From NCBI RefSeq assembly GCF_017942085.1, contig NZ_JAGKSP010000007.1, forward strand, positions 1 to 64,000: DNA of 64,000 bases, in the 5' to 3' direction. The notes under the pieces were generated by a model, which was given only the letters and a program-made list of their open reading frames with translations, was not told where the DNA came from and made no database searches. Each line of letters starts with the position of its first letter. Position 1 is the first letter of the stretch. Shown here piece by piece: positions 1 to 9,068 of the stretch. This stretch comes from Paenibacillus lignilyticus (lineage in GTDB: Bacteria > Bacillota > Bacilli > Paenibacillales > Paenibacillaceae). The position numbers were made by a program, and so were the translations under genes.

Positions 1-270
1 TTGCGGCGTTTTCGCCGCTGAGAGTCGCATTTTGCGACTCTCGGCCATCGGCGTGAGCGGGGTCTTGGGTTTCTTGAAGCTGAGAGTCGGGTTTCGCGAC
101 TCTCAGCCTCTTTTTGCGGCGTTTTCGCCGCTGAGAGTCGCATTTTGCGACTCTCGGCCATCGGCGTGAGCGGGGTCTTGGGTTTCTTGAAGCTGAGAGT
201 CGGGTTTCGCGACTCTCAGCCTCTTTTTGCGGCGTTTTCGACGTTGAGAGTCGCATTTTGCGACTCTCGG
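1..270. repeat. 113-bp tandem repeat built from GAGAGT palindromes
   Basis: About 2.4 copies of a 113-bp unit (GCGGCGTTTTCG starts at 3, 116 and 229, with base changes in the third copy). Each unit carries two perfect dyads: GAGAGTCGCA/TGCGACTCTC with a 3-nt loop (20-42) and GCTGAGAGTCG/CGACTCTCAGC with a 7-nt loop (79-107). The same core occurs at 7605-7633 and 33352-33497. No coding potential is evident. The array lies just downstream of the stop of the minus-strand kinase gene and could act as its transcript end, but there is no clear T-run. Confidence 0.85.
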
Positions 271-282
271 CCTCCATTTTTC

Positions 283-2082
283 TTATAGAGCTCCCCTGCA
301 AGGGATTAGAATTTGAACCGCGGTGCCAATGCCCAGCCGGCTATAGATATGAACGCCGTAGCTGTCTCCGAACGTCAGCTTGATGCGGCGATCGACGTTG
401 CGGATGCCGTAGCCGGAAGCCCCGTCGCCATCCTCTTCGCCGAGTATCCGTTCGAGCTTCTCCGGCCGCATGCCCATGCCGTCGTCGATGACATGGAGCA
501 CAAGGGTGTCTTCCTGTATGCACGCCTTAATAATCACGTTAATGCCGGCTTCATCGTCCCAGATCCCGTGATTGATCGCATTCTCGATAAAAGGCTGCAG
601 CATCAGCTTGATAACCGGATAAGGCAGCGCGGCTTCTTCAATGTCATAGTGGATATGAAGAAGGCCTTCGAAGCGCAGCTGCTGGATGGCGATGTAGGAC
701 TTCGTCAGTCGCAGCTCTTCGGCGAAGCCGACAATGGTTTTCCCTTTGTTGAGTGAAATGCGGTAAAACTTCGCGAGATGGGTTACCATGTCCTGGATGC
801 GGTTGTCGCCGCTGCGCATCGCCAATGACGAGATGGAGGCCAGCGTGTTATAGAGGAAATGCGGATTGATTTGCGCCTGCAGCATGCTCATCTCCGCTTC
901 CTTCTTCGCAATCTCCTTCTTGTACACCTCGTTAATGAGTTCCTTCATGCGTCTGGCCATCTTCATCATGGCGAAGGATAACAGCCCGACCTCATCATGC
1001 CAGGTCGACACGGCCTGCACATCGAAGTCCTCCGACTCGATCCGGCGCGTGAGCTGCAGTAGCTTCTCGATGCGAATCGTGAACCATCTTGCCGTTATAT
1101 AGATGAGGATGATGGATAGAATTAAGCTGGCGATGGCGATCGTAAACAGGCGAGAGAACGCGATCTTTACGTTCATCAGCAGGCTGTTATAAGACACGAT
1201 GGAAACGGTTTTCCATCCATTGTCGATGGAGTTGAATACGACAAAAACACGCTCGCCTTTGTACATGCCGATAAAGCTGCCGGCTTTGCTGTTTCCCCAA
1301 TCCCCCCGCACGAACTCCTTCAGATTATGGTTAATCTTGCTCTTGTCCTTGCCGGAAATAATCGCCCCATCCTCGGAAACGATGAACAGCTCTTTGTTGT
1401 TGTTTTCTTTGGCCATCAGAGCGTAAATGTCGACTTCCGGAATATCCATGGTCAGGATGCCGTAGGGGTAGTTCAGGCTGTTATTGTCCAGCAGGCGGGC
1501 GAGTACGATGCGGGACGGTTTGCGCTCCTCAAGGCCCTGCGTCACTTGTTCGCTCGTTGGATTAGTCGCCGGCATGACGGTGAACGTCACGCTGCCGTAG
1601 GACTTACTCGCCAAGCTATACCAAGGGTAACGCATCAAGTCATTCTCTGCGCGTTTAATAAACACCTGATCGGTCGGCAGCGTCAGATTTGTCGTATAGA
1701 CGGTCACGCTGCTCAGATCCGTGTTGGTGACCAGCAAATTACGGAACGAGCTGTTGATATATTCATAAGCATCGACGTATTGGTTATTGTCTGAATAGTC
1801 CATGGTCAGGAAGTCGCGAAGCCGGCTGTCCAGGTACAGGGAGGAGGACACTTTGGAATAGGAGTCGAGCTTCATCTTCAGATTGGAGCCAATCTGATCG
1901 GTCGTGGAGAGCATGTTGGAATACATCTGCCGAGTCAGCTCGCTCTTCATCGTTTCATAGGAATAGACGGCGAAGAAGATGAGCGGGACTACGGAAACAA
2001 GACCGAAGACAACGAACAGCTTGTTGCGTAAATGCATGTTGAGAAAAGGTCTTATGAGAAGGCGATAAATGAGGCCGGGCAC
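283..2082 (-). CDS. YesM-type sensor histidine kinase
   Basis: This 599-residue membrane kinase probably senses a sugar or binding-protein signal outside the cell and phosphorylates the YesN-type regulator encoded just upstream of it. Visible order: TM1 at about 18-43, an extracellular sensor region to about 305, TM2 at about 312-335, a HAMP linker, the His_kinase motif QINPHFLYNTL near 405-415, and a HATPase_c domain with LQPFIENAINHG, DDGMGM and GYGIRNVDRRI. The GTG start follows GGAGGGAAG. It lies 16 bp downstream of the regulator gene, so the two form one minus-strand operon divergent from a permease-permease-lipoprotein operon, the usual arrangement for Paenibacillus CUT1 uptake systems. 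The ligand cannot be read from sequence. Confidence 0.93.
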   Translation of the reverse strand: MPGLIYRLLIRPFLNMHLRNKLFVVFGLVSVVPLIFFAVYSYETMKSELTRQMYSNMLSTTDQIGSNLKMKLDSYSKVSSSLYLDSRLRDFLTMDYSDNNQYVDAYEYINSSFRNLLVTNTDLSSVTVYTTNLTLPTDQVFIKRAENDLMRYPWYSLASKSYGSVTFTVMPATNPTSEQVTQGLEERKPSRIVLARLLDNNSLNYPYGILTMDIPEVDIYALMAKENNNKELFIVSEDGAIISGKDKSKINHNLKEFVRGDWGNSKAGSFIGMYKGERVFVVFNSIDNGWKTVSIVSYNSLLMNVKIAFSRLFTIAIASLILSIILIYITARWFTIRIEKLLQLTRRIESEDFDVQAVSTWHDEVGLLSFAMMKMARRMKELINEVYKKEIAKKEAEMSMLQAQINPHFLYNTLASISSLAMRSGDNRIQDMVTHLAKFYRISLNKGKTIVGFAEELRLTKSYIAIQQLRFEGLLHIHYDIEEAALPYPVIKLMLQPFIENAINHGIWDDEAGINVIIKACIQEDTLVLHVIDDGMGMRPEKLERILGEEDGDGASGYGIRNVDRRIKLTFGDSYGVHIYSRLGIGTAVQILIPCRGAL

Positions 2083-2098
2083 GAAGCTTCCCTCCGAA

Positions 2099-3673
2099 TC
2101 AGTAAATTTGTTTGCGATAGTGGTTGGGAGTCATGCCTGTCGTCTTATGGAAAATGGAACAAAAATAAGAGACGTTCTCATAGCCGACCAAGCCTGCGAT
2201 TTCATGAATTTTGAGCGATTTGTCGGCGAGCAGCGCGGTTGCCCGTTCCATTCGTGTCTCCGTAATGACCTCCAGAATGGTGCGTCCGGTCTTCTCTTTA
2301 TAGATGGTGCGGATGTAATTCGGCGATAAGTAGACTTCCTTCGCGATATCCTCCACGGTTAGCGGCTTGTGATAGGAACGGTCAATAATCTCTTGAATGT
2401 GCCGGGCAATATGCTGATGGCGGTCTTTATCCTTCTCGGAGATGGCCATGATCAAGCTGTGGCAGACATGCAGGACATGCTCCCCGATATCGTCAAGGGT
2501 CTGGCAACGGCTCATAATCTCCCATTCGCTGCTGAACGGGCCGATTTGCAGCTCATTAATCGCACCGCTGAAATGCTGCTCCACGGCCGTAATGAGACGA
2601 ACGGCTGCGGAGCGGGCGAGGTGAGGGTGCACGTGTTTCTCTCGCAGCTTATGAATGAACAGATTGACCTCTTGCTCCGTTTCCTCCGAGCGCTGATGCA
2701 CGATGGTGCGGCAAAGCGCGGCACGGTGCTCTTCAACCTCCACCTCTTCCGTAGACGGCTGATGAACGTCTTCGGCGGATAACAATGCCCCGTTACCGAA
2801 ATAAAAGGCCTGCTCCGCAGCGCTGCGTGCCTCCTTGAAGAGGGTATAGGCATCCTCCAATTTGTCGCTTGTCCGGGACAAGCCAATGGTAAGCGAAACG
2901 GGAAAATCCGCTTCGATCAGCTTCTGCAACTGCTGCCAGATCTCCCGTTCGCCGTCAAAAAGGGAGTCCGGGAATACGCCGGCGAATGTGCGGTATTCCC
3001 AATCGATCAGCTCCCCAATATAGCCGAGTGCGAGGAGACGCTTGTGCACCGCTTCGCCAATGCTTCGCTCAAGGGGGTCCGGCATTCTCGTATCCGGGGC
3101 AGATCCGTCATTGCGTCTTGGACGGTCGATCACCAAGCAGGCGGTTTTGTAAGGACCGCGAAAGGGCGGCGAGGTAATGGAGTCCAGCTGCAGCAGCTTC
3201 TGCACCAGTTCGACGCGCCGATCCGGTGTTTCCTCCATGAGAAGATTCCGCAGCAGTTTTTCTTTGGCCATCTCCTCCGAGCGCTCGGTTAGTTTGGCTT
3301 CCTCGCACTTCTGTTTGACCTTCTCCATGAGATGCCGCAGCTCTTCCATGTCGATGGGCTTGAGCAGATAGCCCGATGCTTCGACGGCGAGTGCGGCTTT
3401 AATGTATTGAAACTCATCGTGACCGCTCAGGAATACGATTTTGACCCGTTTTCGAATCTGCTTCGCCCGTTTCACGAACTCCAATCCATCCATGATCGGC
3501 ATGCGAACATCGGTCAGGATAATATCGGGGTCCAGCTGCTGGGTTAACTCCAGCGCTTCTCGGCCGTTTCGGGCAGTCCCTACAACCTGAATCCCCATCG
3601 ATTCCCAAGGCACATAGCTAGTAAGCGTTTCCAATTCTATCTTTTCATCGTCTACGAGCAGTATCGAATGCAT
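2099..3673 (-). CDS. YesN-type response regulator, AraC family
   Basis: A 524-residue regulator. The N-terminal receiver domain has the acidic pair DDE near residue 8, the phospho-acceptor Asp in LTDVRMPIMDG near 55, and the Lys of GYLLKPID near 105. A long middle region of little recognisable fold follows, and the last 100 residues form two AraC helix-turn-helix motifs (LTVEDIAKEVYLSPNYIR and IHEIAGLVGYENVSYF). The ATG start is at 3673. It is the first gene of the regulator-kinase operon and most likely activates the divergent transporter operon across the 200-bp intergenic region. The pairing with the adjacent kinase is inferred from gene order. Confidence 0.93.
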   Translation of the reverse strand: MHSILLVDDEKIELETLTSYVPWESMGIQVVGTARNGREALELTQQLDPDIILTDVRMPIMDGLEFVKRAKQIRKRVKIVFLSGHDEFQYIKAALAVEASGYLLKPIDMEELRHLMEKVKQKCEEAKLTERSEEMAKEKLLRNLLMEETPDRRVELVQKLLQLDSITSPPFRGPYKTACLVIDRPRRNDGSAPDTRMPDPLERSIGEAVHKRLLALGYIGELIDWEYRTFAGVFPDSLFDGEREIWQQLQKLIEADFPVSLTIGLSRTSDKLEDAYTLFKEARSAAEQAFYFGNGALLSAEDVHQPSTEEVEVEEHRAALCRTIVHQRSEETEQEVNLFIHKLREKHVHPHLARSAAVRLITAVEQHFSGAINELQIGPFSSEWEIMSRCQTLDDIGEHVLHVCHSLIMAISEKDKDRHQHIARHIQEIIDRSYHKPLTVEDIAKEVYLSPNYIRTIYKEKTGRTILEVITETRMERATALLADKSLKIHEIAGLVGYENVSYFCSIFHKTTGMTPNHYRKQIY

Positions 3674-3873
3674 AGGCGAGCCACGTCCTTCCTATGTGAG
3701 AGCGGGATGATCGTTACTTGTTTTATTGTAGTCGCCCTACGGTATTTCAACAATGGCATGGCATGAAATCAGGTGTTTTGGGGTATGAATTCGCGGATGT
3801 TTGCATGGAATGCCTGCGGAAAGCTCCCCTATAATGAGGGTATTCAAGACGATAAGGCAGGGGGAGAGCGTAA
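3674..3873. promoter_or_regulatory. Divergent promoter region, yesN-like gene / sugar uptake operon
   Basis: The 200 bp separate the minus-strand regulator gene from the plus-strand permease gene. A good -10 hexamer, TATAAT, lies at 3830-3835, but the TTGCAT at 3801 is 23 bp away, too far for a sigma-A -35. That fits a promoter needing the AraC-type activator. GGGGGAG at about 3860-3866 is the ribosome site for the TTG start at 3874. No cre-like site was found. Confidence 0.45.
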
Positions 3874-4845
3874 TTGAAAGCGCATATCGAACAACCGTTG
3901 CAGCGTGCGCCGCTGCTCGGAAAGAATAACGGTAAGTGGAAGCGTTTGCGCCAGCAGAAGTATTTATGGCTCATGATCATGCCCGCATTCCTTTGTACGC
4001 TGCTGTTTTCATATACCCCGATGTTTGGACTCTATATGGCGTTCATCAATTATCAGCCCGGCGGCTCGTTTTTCGGCTCGTTTTTTCACAGCGAGTTTGT
4101 CGGTCTGCGGTGGTTTCAATACTTCTTCGACAACGGCGACTTCTGGCTGATCATGCGCAACACATTGGCCCAAAGCTCATTGAGTCTGCTGTTCGGATTC
4201 CCGGCACCGATCATTCTGGCCATCGCGATCAATGAAATCAGCAGCGGGGCGTTCAAACGGATTGTGCAGACGATTTCGTATTTGCCGCATTTCATCTCCT
4301 GGGTTATTGCAGCGAACATCATCGTCACGCTGTTGTCGTCGCAGGGGCTTGTGAATAAAGTGCTGATGCTGCTGCACATCACCGACAAGCCGGTCGGATT
4401 CTTCCAGAACGGGCATTATTTCTGGTGGATTATCGCTTCCTCCAACATGTGGAAGGACATGGGCTTCAACGCGATCATGTACCTTGCGGCCATCGCTTCC
4501 ATTAATCCGGAGCTGTTCGAGGCGGCCAAGGTAGACGGCGCTTCCCGTATGAAGCAGATGCTGTATGTGACGCTGCCCGCGCTTCGTCCGACGATTGTCA
4601 TCCTGCTCATTCTGGCAGTCGGGGGTATTCTGAATGCCGGGTTCGACCAGCAGTACTTGCTGCAAAACAACCTGGTCTTGAAGTATTCCGATGTTATCGA
4701 CACCTATACGTACAGGTACGGCTTGCAAAATGGGATGTTCTCCTATGGCGCGGCTGTAGGATTGTTCAAGTCGGTGGTCGCTTTTATCTTGGTGCTGCTG
4801 GTGAATAGGCTGGCGAAGAAAGTTAATGATCAATCGCTTTTCTAA
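3874..4845 (+). CDS. LplB-type sugar ABC transporter permease
   Basis: A 323-residue inner-membrane permease of the CUT1 family, one half of the translocation pore for an oligosaccharide importer. It has about six hydrophobic segments, the first at about 27-50 (YLWLMIMPAFLCTLLFSYTP), and the cytoplasmic EAA loop EAAKVDGASRMKQM-LP, where the ATPase docks. It starts at TTG (3874) after GGGGGAG. It is followed after 24 bp by the partner permease and then by the lipoprotein. No ATPase gene is present, as is common for such operons in Bacilli, which share an MsmX-type ATPase. Substrate unknown. Confidence 0.92.
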   Translation: MKAHIEQPLQRAPLLGKNNGKWKRLRQQKYLWLMIMPAFLCTLLFSYTPMFGLYMAFINYQPGGSFFGSFFHSEFVGLRWFQYFFDNGDFWLIMRNTLAQSSLSLLFGFPAPIILAIAINEISSGAFKRIVQTISYLPHFISWVIAANIIVTLLSSQGLVNKVLMLLHITDKPVGFFQNGHYFWWIIASSNMWKDMGFNAIMYLAAIASINPELFEAAKVDGASRMKQMLYVTLPALRPTIVILLILAVGGILNAGFDQQYLLQNNLVLKYSDVIDTYTYRYGLQNGMFSYGAAVGLFKSVVAFILVLLVNRLAKKVNDQSLF

Positions 4846-4869
4846 CAGGGTCTGGGGAGGAAAGAGAGC

Positions 4870-5760
4870 ATGAAAAGCAGGGCAATGGGAGACATGCTTT
4901 ACTCCGGCGCGGTGTATGCCTTTCTACTGGCAGTCGTATTCGCAACGTTCTATCCGTTCTGGAACGTGCTGGTGCTATCGGTCAACAGCGCTTCGGATAC
5001 CATTAAAGGCGGTATCTACTTCTGGCCGAGAGAGCTTTCATTTACGAGCTACAAAGAGATTCTGACCGATGGTCAAATCATTCACGCCGTGTGGGTAACC
5101 GTAGCACGGACGGTGATCGGGACGCCGCTTACGATTCTGGTCATCAGCTTGCTGTCCTATCCGCTGAGCAATCGCGATTTGGTGCTGAGAAAGCCGATTA
5201 CGCTCTATTTCATCTTCACGATGTATTTCGGCGGCGGATTGATCCCCTACTATATGGTGCTGAAAAACGTACATTTGATCGACTCGTTCTGGGTGTTTAT
5301 TTTCCCGGGGCTGATGAACGTGTTCTACATGATTCTTGTGCGGACGTATATCGAGCAGCTTCCGCAGGAGCTGACGGAGTCGGCTAAGATCGACGGGGCT
5401 AACGATTTGCAAGTGTTCATCCGCATCATTCTGCCATTGACGACACCGGTGCTGGCGACGATCGCTCTGTTCACGGCCATCGGTCATTGGAACGCTTGGT
5501 TCGATTCGTATGTGTTCACCTATAAGCCCAGCTTGAAAACCCTTCAGGCGGTGCTAGTTAAGATACTTAATCAGTACCAAACAGGCAGTATGGTGTCCGA
5601 AGCCCAGCAGCTGGCCGATTCCTCGAAGAGGCTTGCGGTATCGTCGGATACGATCCGTATGGCAGCGACGATGGTCGCAACACTTCCGATTGTGCTGGTT
5701 TATCCGTTCCTGCAGCGGTATTTCGTGAAAGGCATGACACTGGGCGCAGTCAAGAGCTGA
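4870..5760 (+). CDS. YtcP/LplC-type sugar ABC transporter permease
   Basis: A 296-residue permease, partner of the preceding gene. It shows the typical N-terminal segment YPFWNVLVLSVNSASD, six predicted membrane spans, the EAA motif ESAKIDGANDLQVFIRIILP near 175-195, and the family-typical C-terminus FVKGMTLGAVKS. The ATG at 4870 follows GGGGAGGAAAG. The 146 bp to the binding-protein gene contain no obvious terminator, so I read the three genes as one transcript. Confidence 0.92.
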   Translation: MKSRAMGDMLYSGAVYAFLLAVVFATFYPFWNVLVLSVNSASDTIKGGIYFWPRELSFTSYKEILTDGQIIHAVWVTVARTVIGTPLTILVISLLSYPLSNRDLVLRKPITLYFIFTMYFGGGLIPYYMVLKNVHLIDSFWVFIFPGLMNVFYMILVRTYIEQLPQELTESAKIDGANDLQVFIRIILPLTTPVLATIALFTAIGHWNAWFDSYVFTYKPSLKTLQAVLVKILNQYQTGSMVSEAQQLADSSKRLAVSSDTIRMAATMVATLPIVLVYPFLQRYFVKGMTLGAVKS

Positions 5761-5906
5761 TTTTATTTGCGGGTGCTGAAAGGAGCGTGAGCGGGGGCAG
5801 GGGCGGCTAATTTGGCGCACGGGCAGCAAACGATCGAATTACCACGGAATGTCTTTGGAAAAAGCCAGCAATCATCTATCATTGTATACGGGGGGCGCTA
5901 CAAGCT

Positions 5907-7562
5907 ATGAAGAAGAAACGTATATTCACAGTCATGCTCACAATCACGATCTTTGCAACGTTGCTTATCGGCTGCAGCAGCAAGAATAACAACACCGCAA
6001 CGAATAATCAAAACGATACCGCGACTACGGCCAATTCTACGGATTCCGCCAATGCGGACAATGCGGCGGAAACGAATAGTAAACCGGCAGAGCCGATCAC
6101 GCTTACCTTTTTCGATAAAAATACGGGCGATGCCTTCACGAACCCGGTAGCGCTGGAAGTTACCAAACGTACGGGCGTCTCCGTTGAAATTCAGCAGCCA
6201 AGCGGCAATCCGTCGGAGAAGCTGAATCTGATGCTTGCCAGCGGCGACTTGCCGGATATCATTCTGATGGACCGCGGCAGCGATATCGTGAACAAATATA
6301 TTGCAGCCGGCGCTATCATTCCACTGGATGATCTGATCGAGAACTTCGGCCCTGACGTGAAGTCGCAATACGGCGAAGTCTTGCAAAAGACGCGTTATAC
6401 GGACGGCAAAAACTACTATTTGTCCAACTGGTATGGCATGGATAACAGTCCCGTATTCGGCATTCAGATGCGCAAGGATTTGCTGAAGGAGCTCGCGCCG
6501 GACAAAGCGGAAGGCGGCCAGGCGTTCACGACGGATGAATTCGAGCAATTGCTGAAGGACTTCAAAGCGAAATATCCGAACATTGACGGGAAAGCTTCGA
6601 TTCCGCTCACGTTAAACGCGGAGAATATGGGCGCAGTCCTTGGCACATTCAAAGGGATGTGGGGGATGAAAGCCTACTACGAAGACGGAGGCAGCCTGAA
6701 GTTCGACGTTAAGGACCCGAAATACCGTGAAATGATTCTATACATGAACAAATTGTACCGCGAAGAGCTGATCGATCCGGAATGGGCGGTCAATAAAACG
6801 CAAACATGGGAACAGAAGCTATCCAATGGCTTTGTTTTCTCAACGGCTTCGGCCTATTGGGATCCGGGTAACGCGAACAACGCTTTGCTGAAATCCGGCG
6901 GCGTGGATAAACAGCTGTTCTCCTATAAAGTGGTTGCACCGGGAGTTGATCCAAGCGCGACGACGTTCGGTCCGCGCAGCCCGCTCGGCTGGGATGCGAT
7001 TGCCATCTCCAAGAACAACAAGCATCCGGAAGAAACGATGAAATTCATTAATTTCCTGGCCAGCGAAGAAGGGCAATATCTCCTCATGTGGGGGATCGAA
7101 GGCCAAACTTGGGATATGAAAGACGGCAAACATACGCCGAAGCCGGAAGTTCTTCAAGGCTTGAAGGAAGACTGGGCCGCTGAACAGAAGAAGACCGGTC
7201 TTCAGAAATGGACGTGGTTCGTCAAGAACGGACTGGGCAGCGACGGTACCCCTTATCACATCGGCGACAACAATCGGGGCGAAATCGACCTGATGGCGTT
7301 CAAGAATCTATCCGACACGGTATGGGATACGTCACCGTACGATAATCTCGGACCAGGGGGCGGAACGCCGGAATCGCTCAGCTACCAGAAGGTTCAAGAT
7401 ATTATGAAGCAATCGATTACGAAGATCATTATCGCGAAGAGCGAGCAAGAGGCAAATGCCGGTTTCGACAGCATGCTTGCAGAGATGAAAGCAGCAGGCG
7501 ACGAGAACGTGGAAGCGATTATTACGGATAATTACAACAAACGCCAAGAGCTGTGGAAGTAA
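5907..7562 (+). CDS. Extracellular solute-binding lipoprotein (sugar ABC transporter)
   Basis: A 551-residue substrate-binding lipoprotein. A lysine-rich n-region and hydrophobic stretch end in the lipobox LLIGCSS (Cys near 23), followed by an Asn/Thr-rich flexible linker of about 35 residues and a large periplasmic-binding-protein fold (SGDLPDIILMDRG, DNNRGEIDLMAF). Length and layout match the LipO/LplA-like proteins that pair with LplB/YtcP permeases. It is anchored on the outer face of the membrane and delivers the sugar to the two permeases encoded upstream. The ligand may also be sensed by the divergent YesM-type kinase, which is an inference. Confidence 0.92.
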   Translation: MKKKRIFTVMLTITIFATLLIGCSSKNNNTATNNQNDTATTANSTDSANADNAAETNSKPAEPITLTFFDKNTGDAFTNPVALEVTKRTGVSVEIQQPSGNPSEKLNLMLASGDLPDIILMDRGSDIVNKYIAAGAIIPLDDLIENFGPDVKSQYGEVLQKTRYTDGKNYYLSNWYGMDNSPVFGIQMRKDLLKELAPDKAEGGQAFTTDEFEQLLKDFKAKYPNIDGKASIPLTLNAENMGAVLGTFKGMWGMKAYYEDGGSLKFDVKDPKYREMILYMNKLYREELIDPEWAVNKTQTWEQKLSNGFVFSTASAYWDPGNANNALLKSGGVDKQLFSYKVVAPGVDPSATTFGPRSPLGWDAIAISKNNKHPEETMKFINFLASEEGQYLLMWGIEGQTWDMKDGKHTPKPEVLQGLKEDWAAEQKKTGLQKWTWFVKNGLGSDGTPYHIGDNNRGEIDLMAFKNLSDTVWDTSPYDNLGPGGGTPESLSYQKVQDIMKQSITKIIIAKSEQEANAGFDSMLAEMKAAGDENVEAIITDNYNKRQELWK

Positions 7563-7604
7563 ATCGATTTGCCGGGAGAGGGCTTGGTGAGCCCTTTTCG
7601 GAAG

Positions 7605-7633
7605 CTGAGAGTTCGAAACTGGAACTCTCAGCG
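7605..7633. repeat. GAGAGT-family palindrome (single copy)
   Basis: GCTGAGAGTTC and GAACTCTCAGC form an 11-bp perfect stem with a 7-nt loop. It is the same family as the arrays at 1-270 and 33352-33497, here a single unit between convergent genes, 42 bp after the binding-protein stop codon. Confidence 0.8.
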
Positions 7634-7663
7634 ACCCAATGTCACTGTCAGCCCCCAAATAAC

Positions 7664-8257
7664 CTATACGGTTATCTCCGGGGAATCGGGATTCGAAGGG
7701 CCGCCGGATTCGGCGGCTTTTTGGCGTGCGCGGAACCGACGGACTTTCATCAGGTTGCCGCAAGCTCGCTCATCGCAGAACCGTTTGGAGCGGTTTCGCG
7801 TTTCGTCGTAGTAAACCGCCCGGCAATCCGGATTATCGCAGATACGCAAACGGGAGGGTTCGCAATCGGTGAGCAAGCGGCCGAAAGAAGCGGCGACCTC
7901 CGCTCCGATGCGGGACCAGCCTGTTTGTAACGGAGTGGTATCCAGGCGGAAATCGGAGTTCGATTCCGCGATGTGGAGAATCATGGGTCCGCTCGATAAT
8001 GCACGGTTCAACCCTTCAAGATTTATGGGATCCACCGCTTCGCTCACGGTCAGCTTCTGAACGATATGGAGGATATGCTCCCGCAGCTGTTTCAACTCGT
8101 TAACTTCTTTCGCGGTCGGAGCCCCCGGATAAGGAAGGCTGTGAACGGTCAGCCACTGTTCCAACCAGTCCGGCTTATCCAACAGTTCCTCGGTATGACC
8201 GCTGCCTCTCCAGTCGCGATAGTCGCTTCTCAGAAAATCCTCCCATAATAAAAACAT
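7664..8257 (-). CDS. CGNR zinc-finger (ABATE-domain) regulator
   Basis: A protein of about 197 residues with an N-terminal ABATE-type domain (SDYRDWRGSGHTEELLDKPD and following) and a C-terminal CGNR zinc finger. The zinc ligands are visible in CDNPDCRAVYYDETR and RFCDERACGN, followed by a basic tail KVRRFRARQK. Such proteins are annotated as putative stress-related transcription factors. I prefer the ATG at 8257, preceded by AGAGGGGCG, over an upstream TTG at 8308, which would fall inside the operator at 8298-8328. The gene is divergent from the NimA-like gene and is therefore a candidate for controlling it. That is unproven, since the same operators occur far from here without a CGNR gene. 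Confidence 0.85.
   Translation of the reverse strand: MFLLWEDFLRSDYRDWRGSGHTEELLDKPDWLEQWLTVHSLPYPGAPTAKEVNELKQLREHILHIVQKLTVSEAVDPINLEGLNRALSSGPMILHIAESNSDFRLDTTPLQTGWSRIGAEVAASFGRLLTDCEPSRLRICDNPDCRAVYYDETRNRSKRFCDERACGNLMKVRRFRARQKAAESGGPSNPDSPEITV
7700..7722 (+). terminator. Terminator embedded in the 3' end of the convergent CGNR gene
   Basis: A 7-bp perfect stem GCCGCCG/CGGCGGC with loop GATT is followed directly by five T. It reads in the plus direction and would stop the uptake-operon transcript, yet it lies inside the C-terminal codons of the minus-strand CGNR gene. Confidence 0.6.
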
Positions 8258-8297
8258 CGCGCACGCCCCTCTTGCTTCCTGTGGAATTTTCTTTATT

Positions 8298-8394
8298 GTA
8301 ACACCCAAGGCATTCCTTAGCTAGTTACTTGACGGGCATAGCCGTTCATGTTAAAGTGTGTTCCGTAACTGCTATTTTATAACTAGATAGTTAC
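8298..8394 (+). promoter_or_regulatory. Promoter bracketed by two GTAAC-N20/21-GTTAC operators (nimA-like gene)
   Basis: Left operator: GTAAC 8298-8302 and GTTAC 8324-8328 (N21). It abuts the -35 TTGACG (8329-8334); a 17-bp spacer leads to the -10 TAAAGT (8352-8357). Right operator: GTAAC 8365-8369 and GTTAC 8390-8394 (N20), with TAGATA before the right half. The identical layout at 15359-15454 and 19462-19550 supports a real repressor site. A third GTAAC follows at 8401-8405. Confidence 0.8.
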
Positions 8395-8481
8395 AATTAA
8401 TGTAACCTTCTATTCGATCCGCTACTCATAGTTATCCTATGCCATGTACAAAGTAAAAGAAAAAGAAAAGGTGAATATACG

Positions 8482-9030
8482 ATGTACCCCATGCGTAATC
8501 AGAACCGCAGCTGCACGGATACGAATCAAATCCAATCCTTTCTCGAGCAAGCTCGGACTGGCTTTCTCGGATTATCCGCAGGCGATGTCCCCTATGTTAT
8601 CCCGCTTAATTATGTTTGGGTGAATAACGCCATCTATTTTCATGGGGCAGAAGAAGGTAGGAAAATCACTTATATCGCCCAGAACCCGCAGGCTTGTTTC
8701 ACTGTCTGTGAGAATTACGGGACCATCACGAGCCCGGTACCGGCCGATACGGATACCGCCTATATGAGTGTCATCATCGAGGGAGCGTTGCTTCCTGTTA
8801 CGGATATCAACGAGGCAATGGAAGCGATGCAGGTCATGCTGGATAAATATGTGCCCGGTTATTATGATCGACCTCTGGGGCGGGTTCATTTGGAACGGTA
8901 TATTTCCAGTTTAGGCAGTAAAACCGCCATTTATAAATTACCTGCCGATTCGTTGTCGGCCAAGGAGCAAGCAGCACCTTTGGAGCGGATGTTCTATGAT
9001 GGGAAAACCGTTCATCATGACCGGGCATAA
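8482..9030 (+). CDS. Pyridoxamine 5'-phosphate oxidase-like (NimA-type) flavoprotein
   Basis: A 182-residue cytoplasmic protein of the split-barrel FMN-binding superfamily, close in form to NimA 5-nitroimidazole reductases: [19 protein letters not shown] at about 29-47, [12 protein letters not shown] near 51-62, and the late Arg/His segment [20 protein letters not shown]. Members bind FMN or a related cofactor and reduce small electrophiles, but the exact substrate here is unknown. The ATG at 8482 follows AAAAGGTG, and the mRNA leader is about 120 nt. The bracketed operators upstream put it in the same apparent regulon as the epoxide hydrolase and MsrAB genes, which points to a detoxification role. 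Confidence 0.85.
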   Translation: MYPMRNQNRSCTDTNQIQSFLEQARTGFLGLSAGDVPYVIPLNYVWVNNAIYFHGAEEGRKITYIAQNPQACFTVCENYGTITSPVPADTDTAYMSVIIEGALLPVTDINEAMEAMQVMLDKYVPGYYDRPLGRVHLERYISSLGSKTAIYKLPADSLSAKEQAAPLERMFYDGKTVHHDRA

Positions 9031-9032
9031 AG

Positions 9033-9068
9033 AAGCGGGGCAGATATGCGTATCTGCCCCGCTTTTGT
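9033..9068. terminator. Bidirectional intrinsic terminator
   Basis: AAGCGGGGCAGATA/TATCTGCCCCGCTT is a perfect 14-bp stem with loop TGCG, flanked by T/A runs. It serves the plus-strand NimA-like gene and the minus-strand VanS-type gene, whose stop lies at 9068. Confidence 0.93.

Noticed and set aside
5761..5906. Riboswitch between permease and binding-protein genes
   Set aside because: No recognisable aptamer core or expression-platform hairpin; it is a plain G-rich leader.
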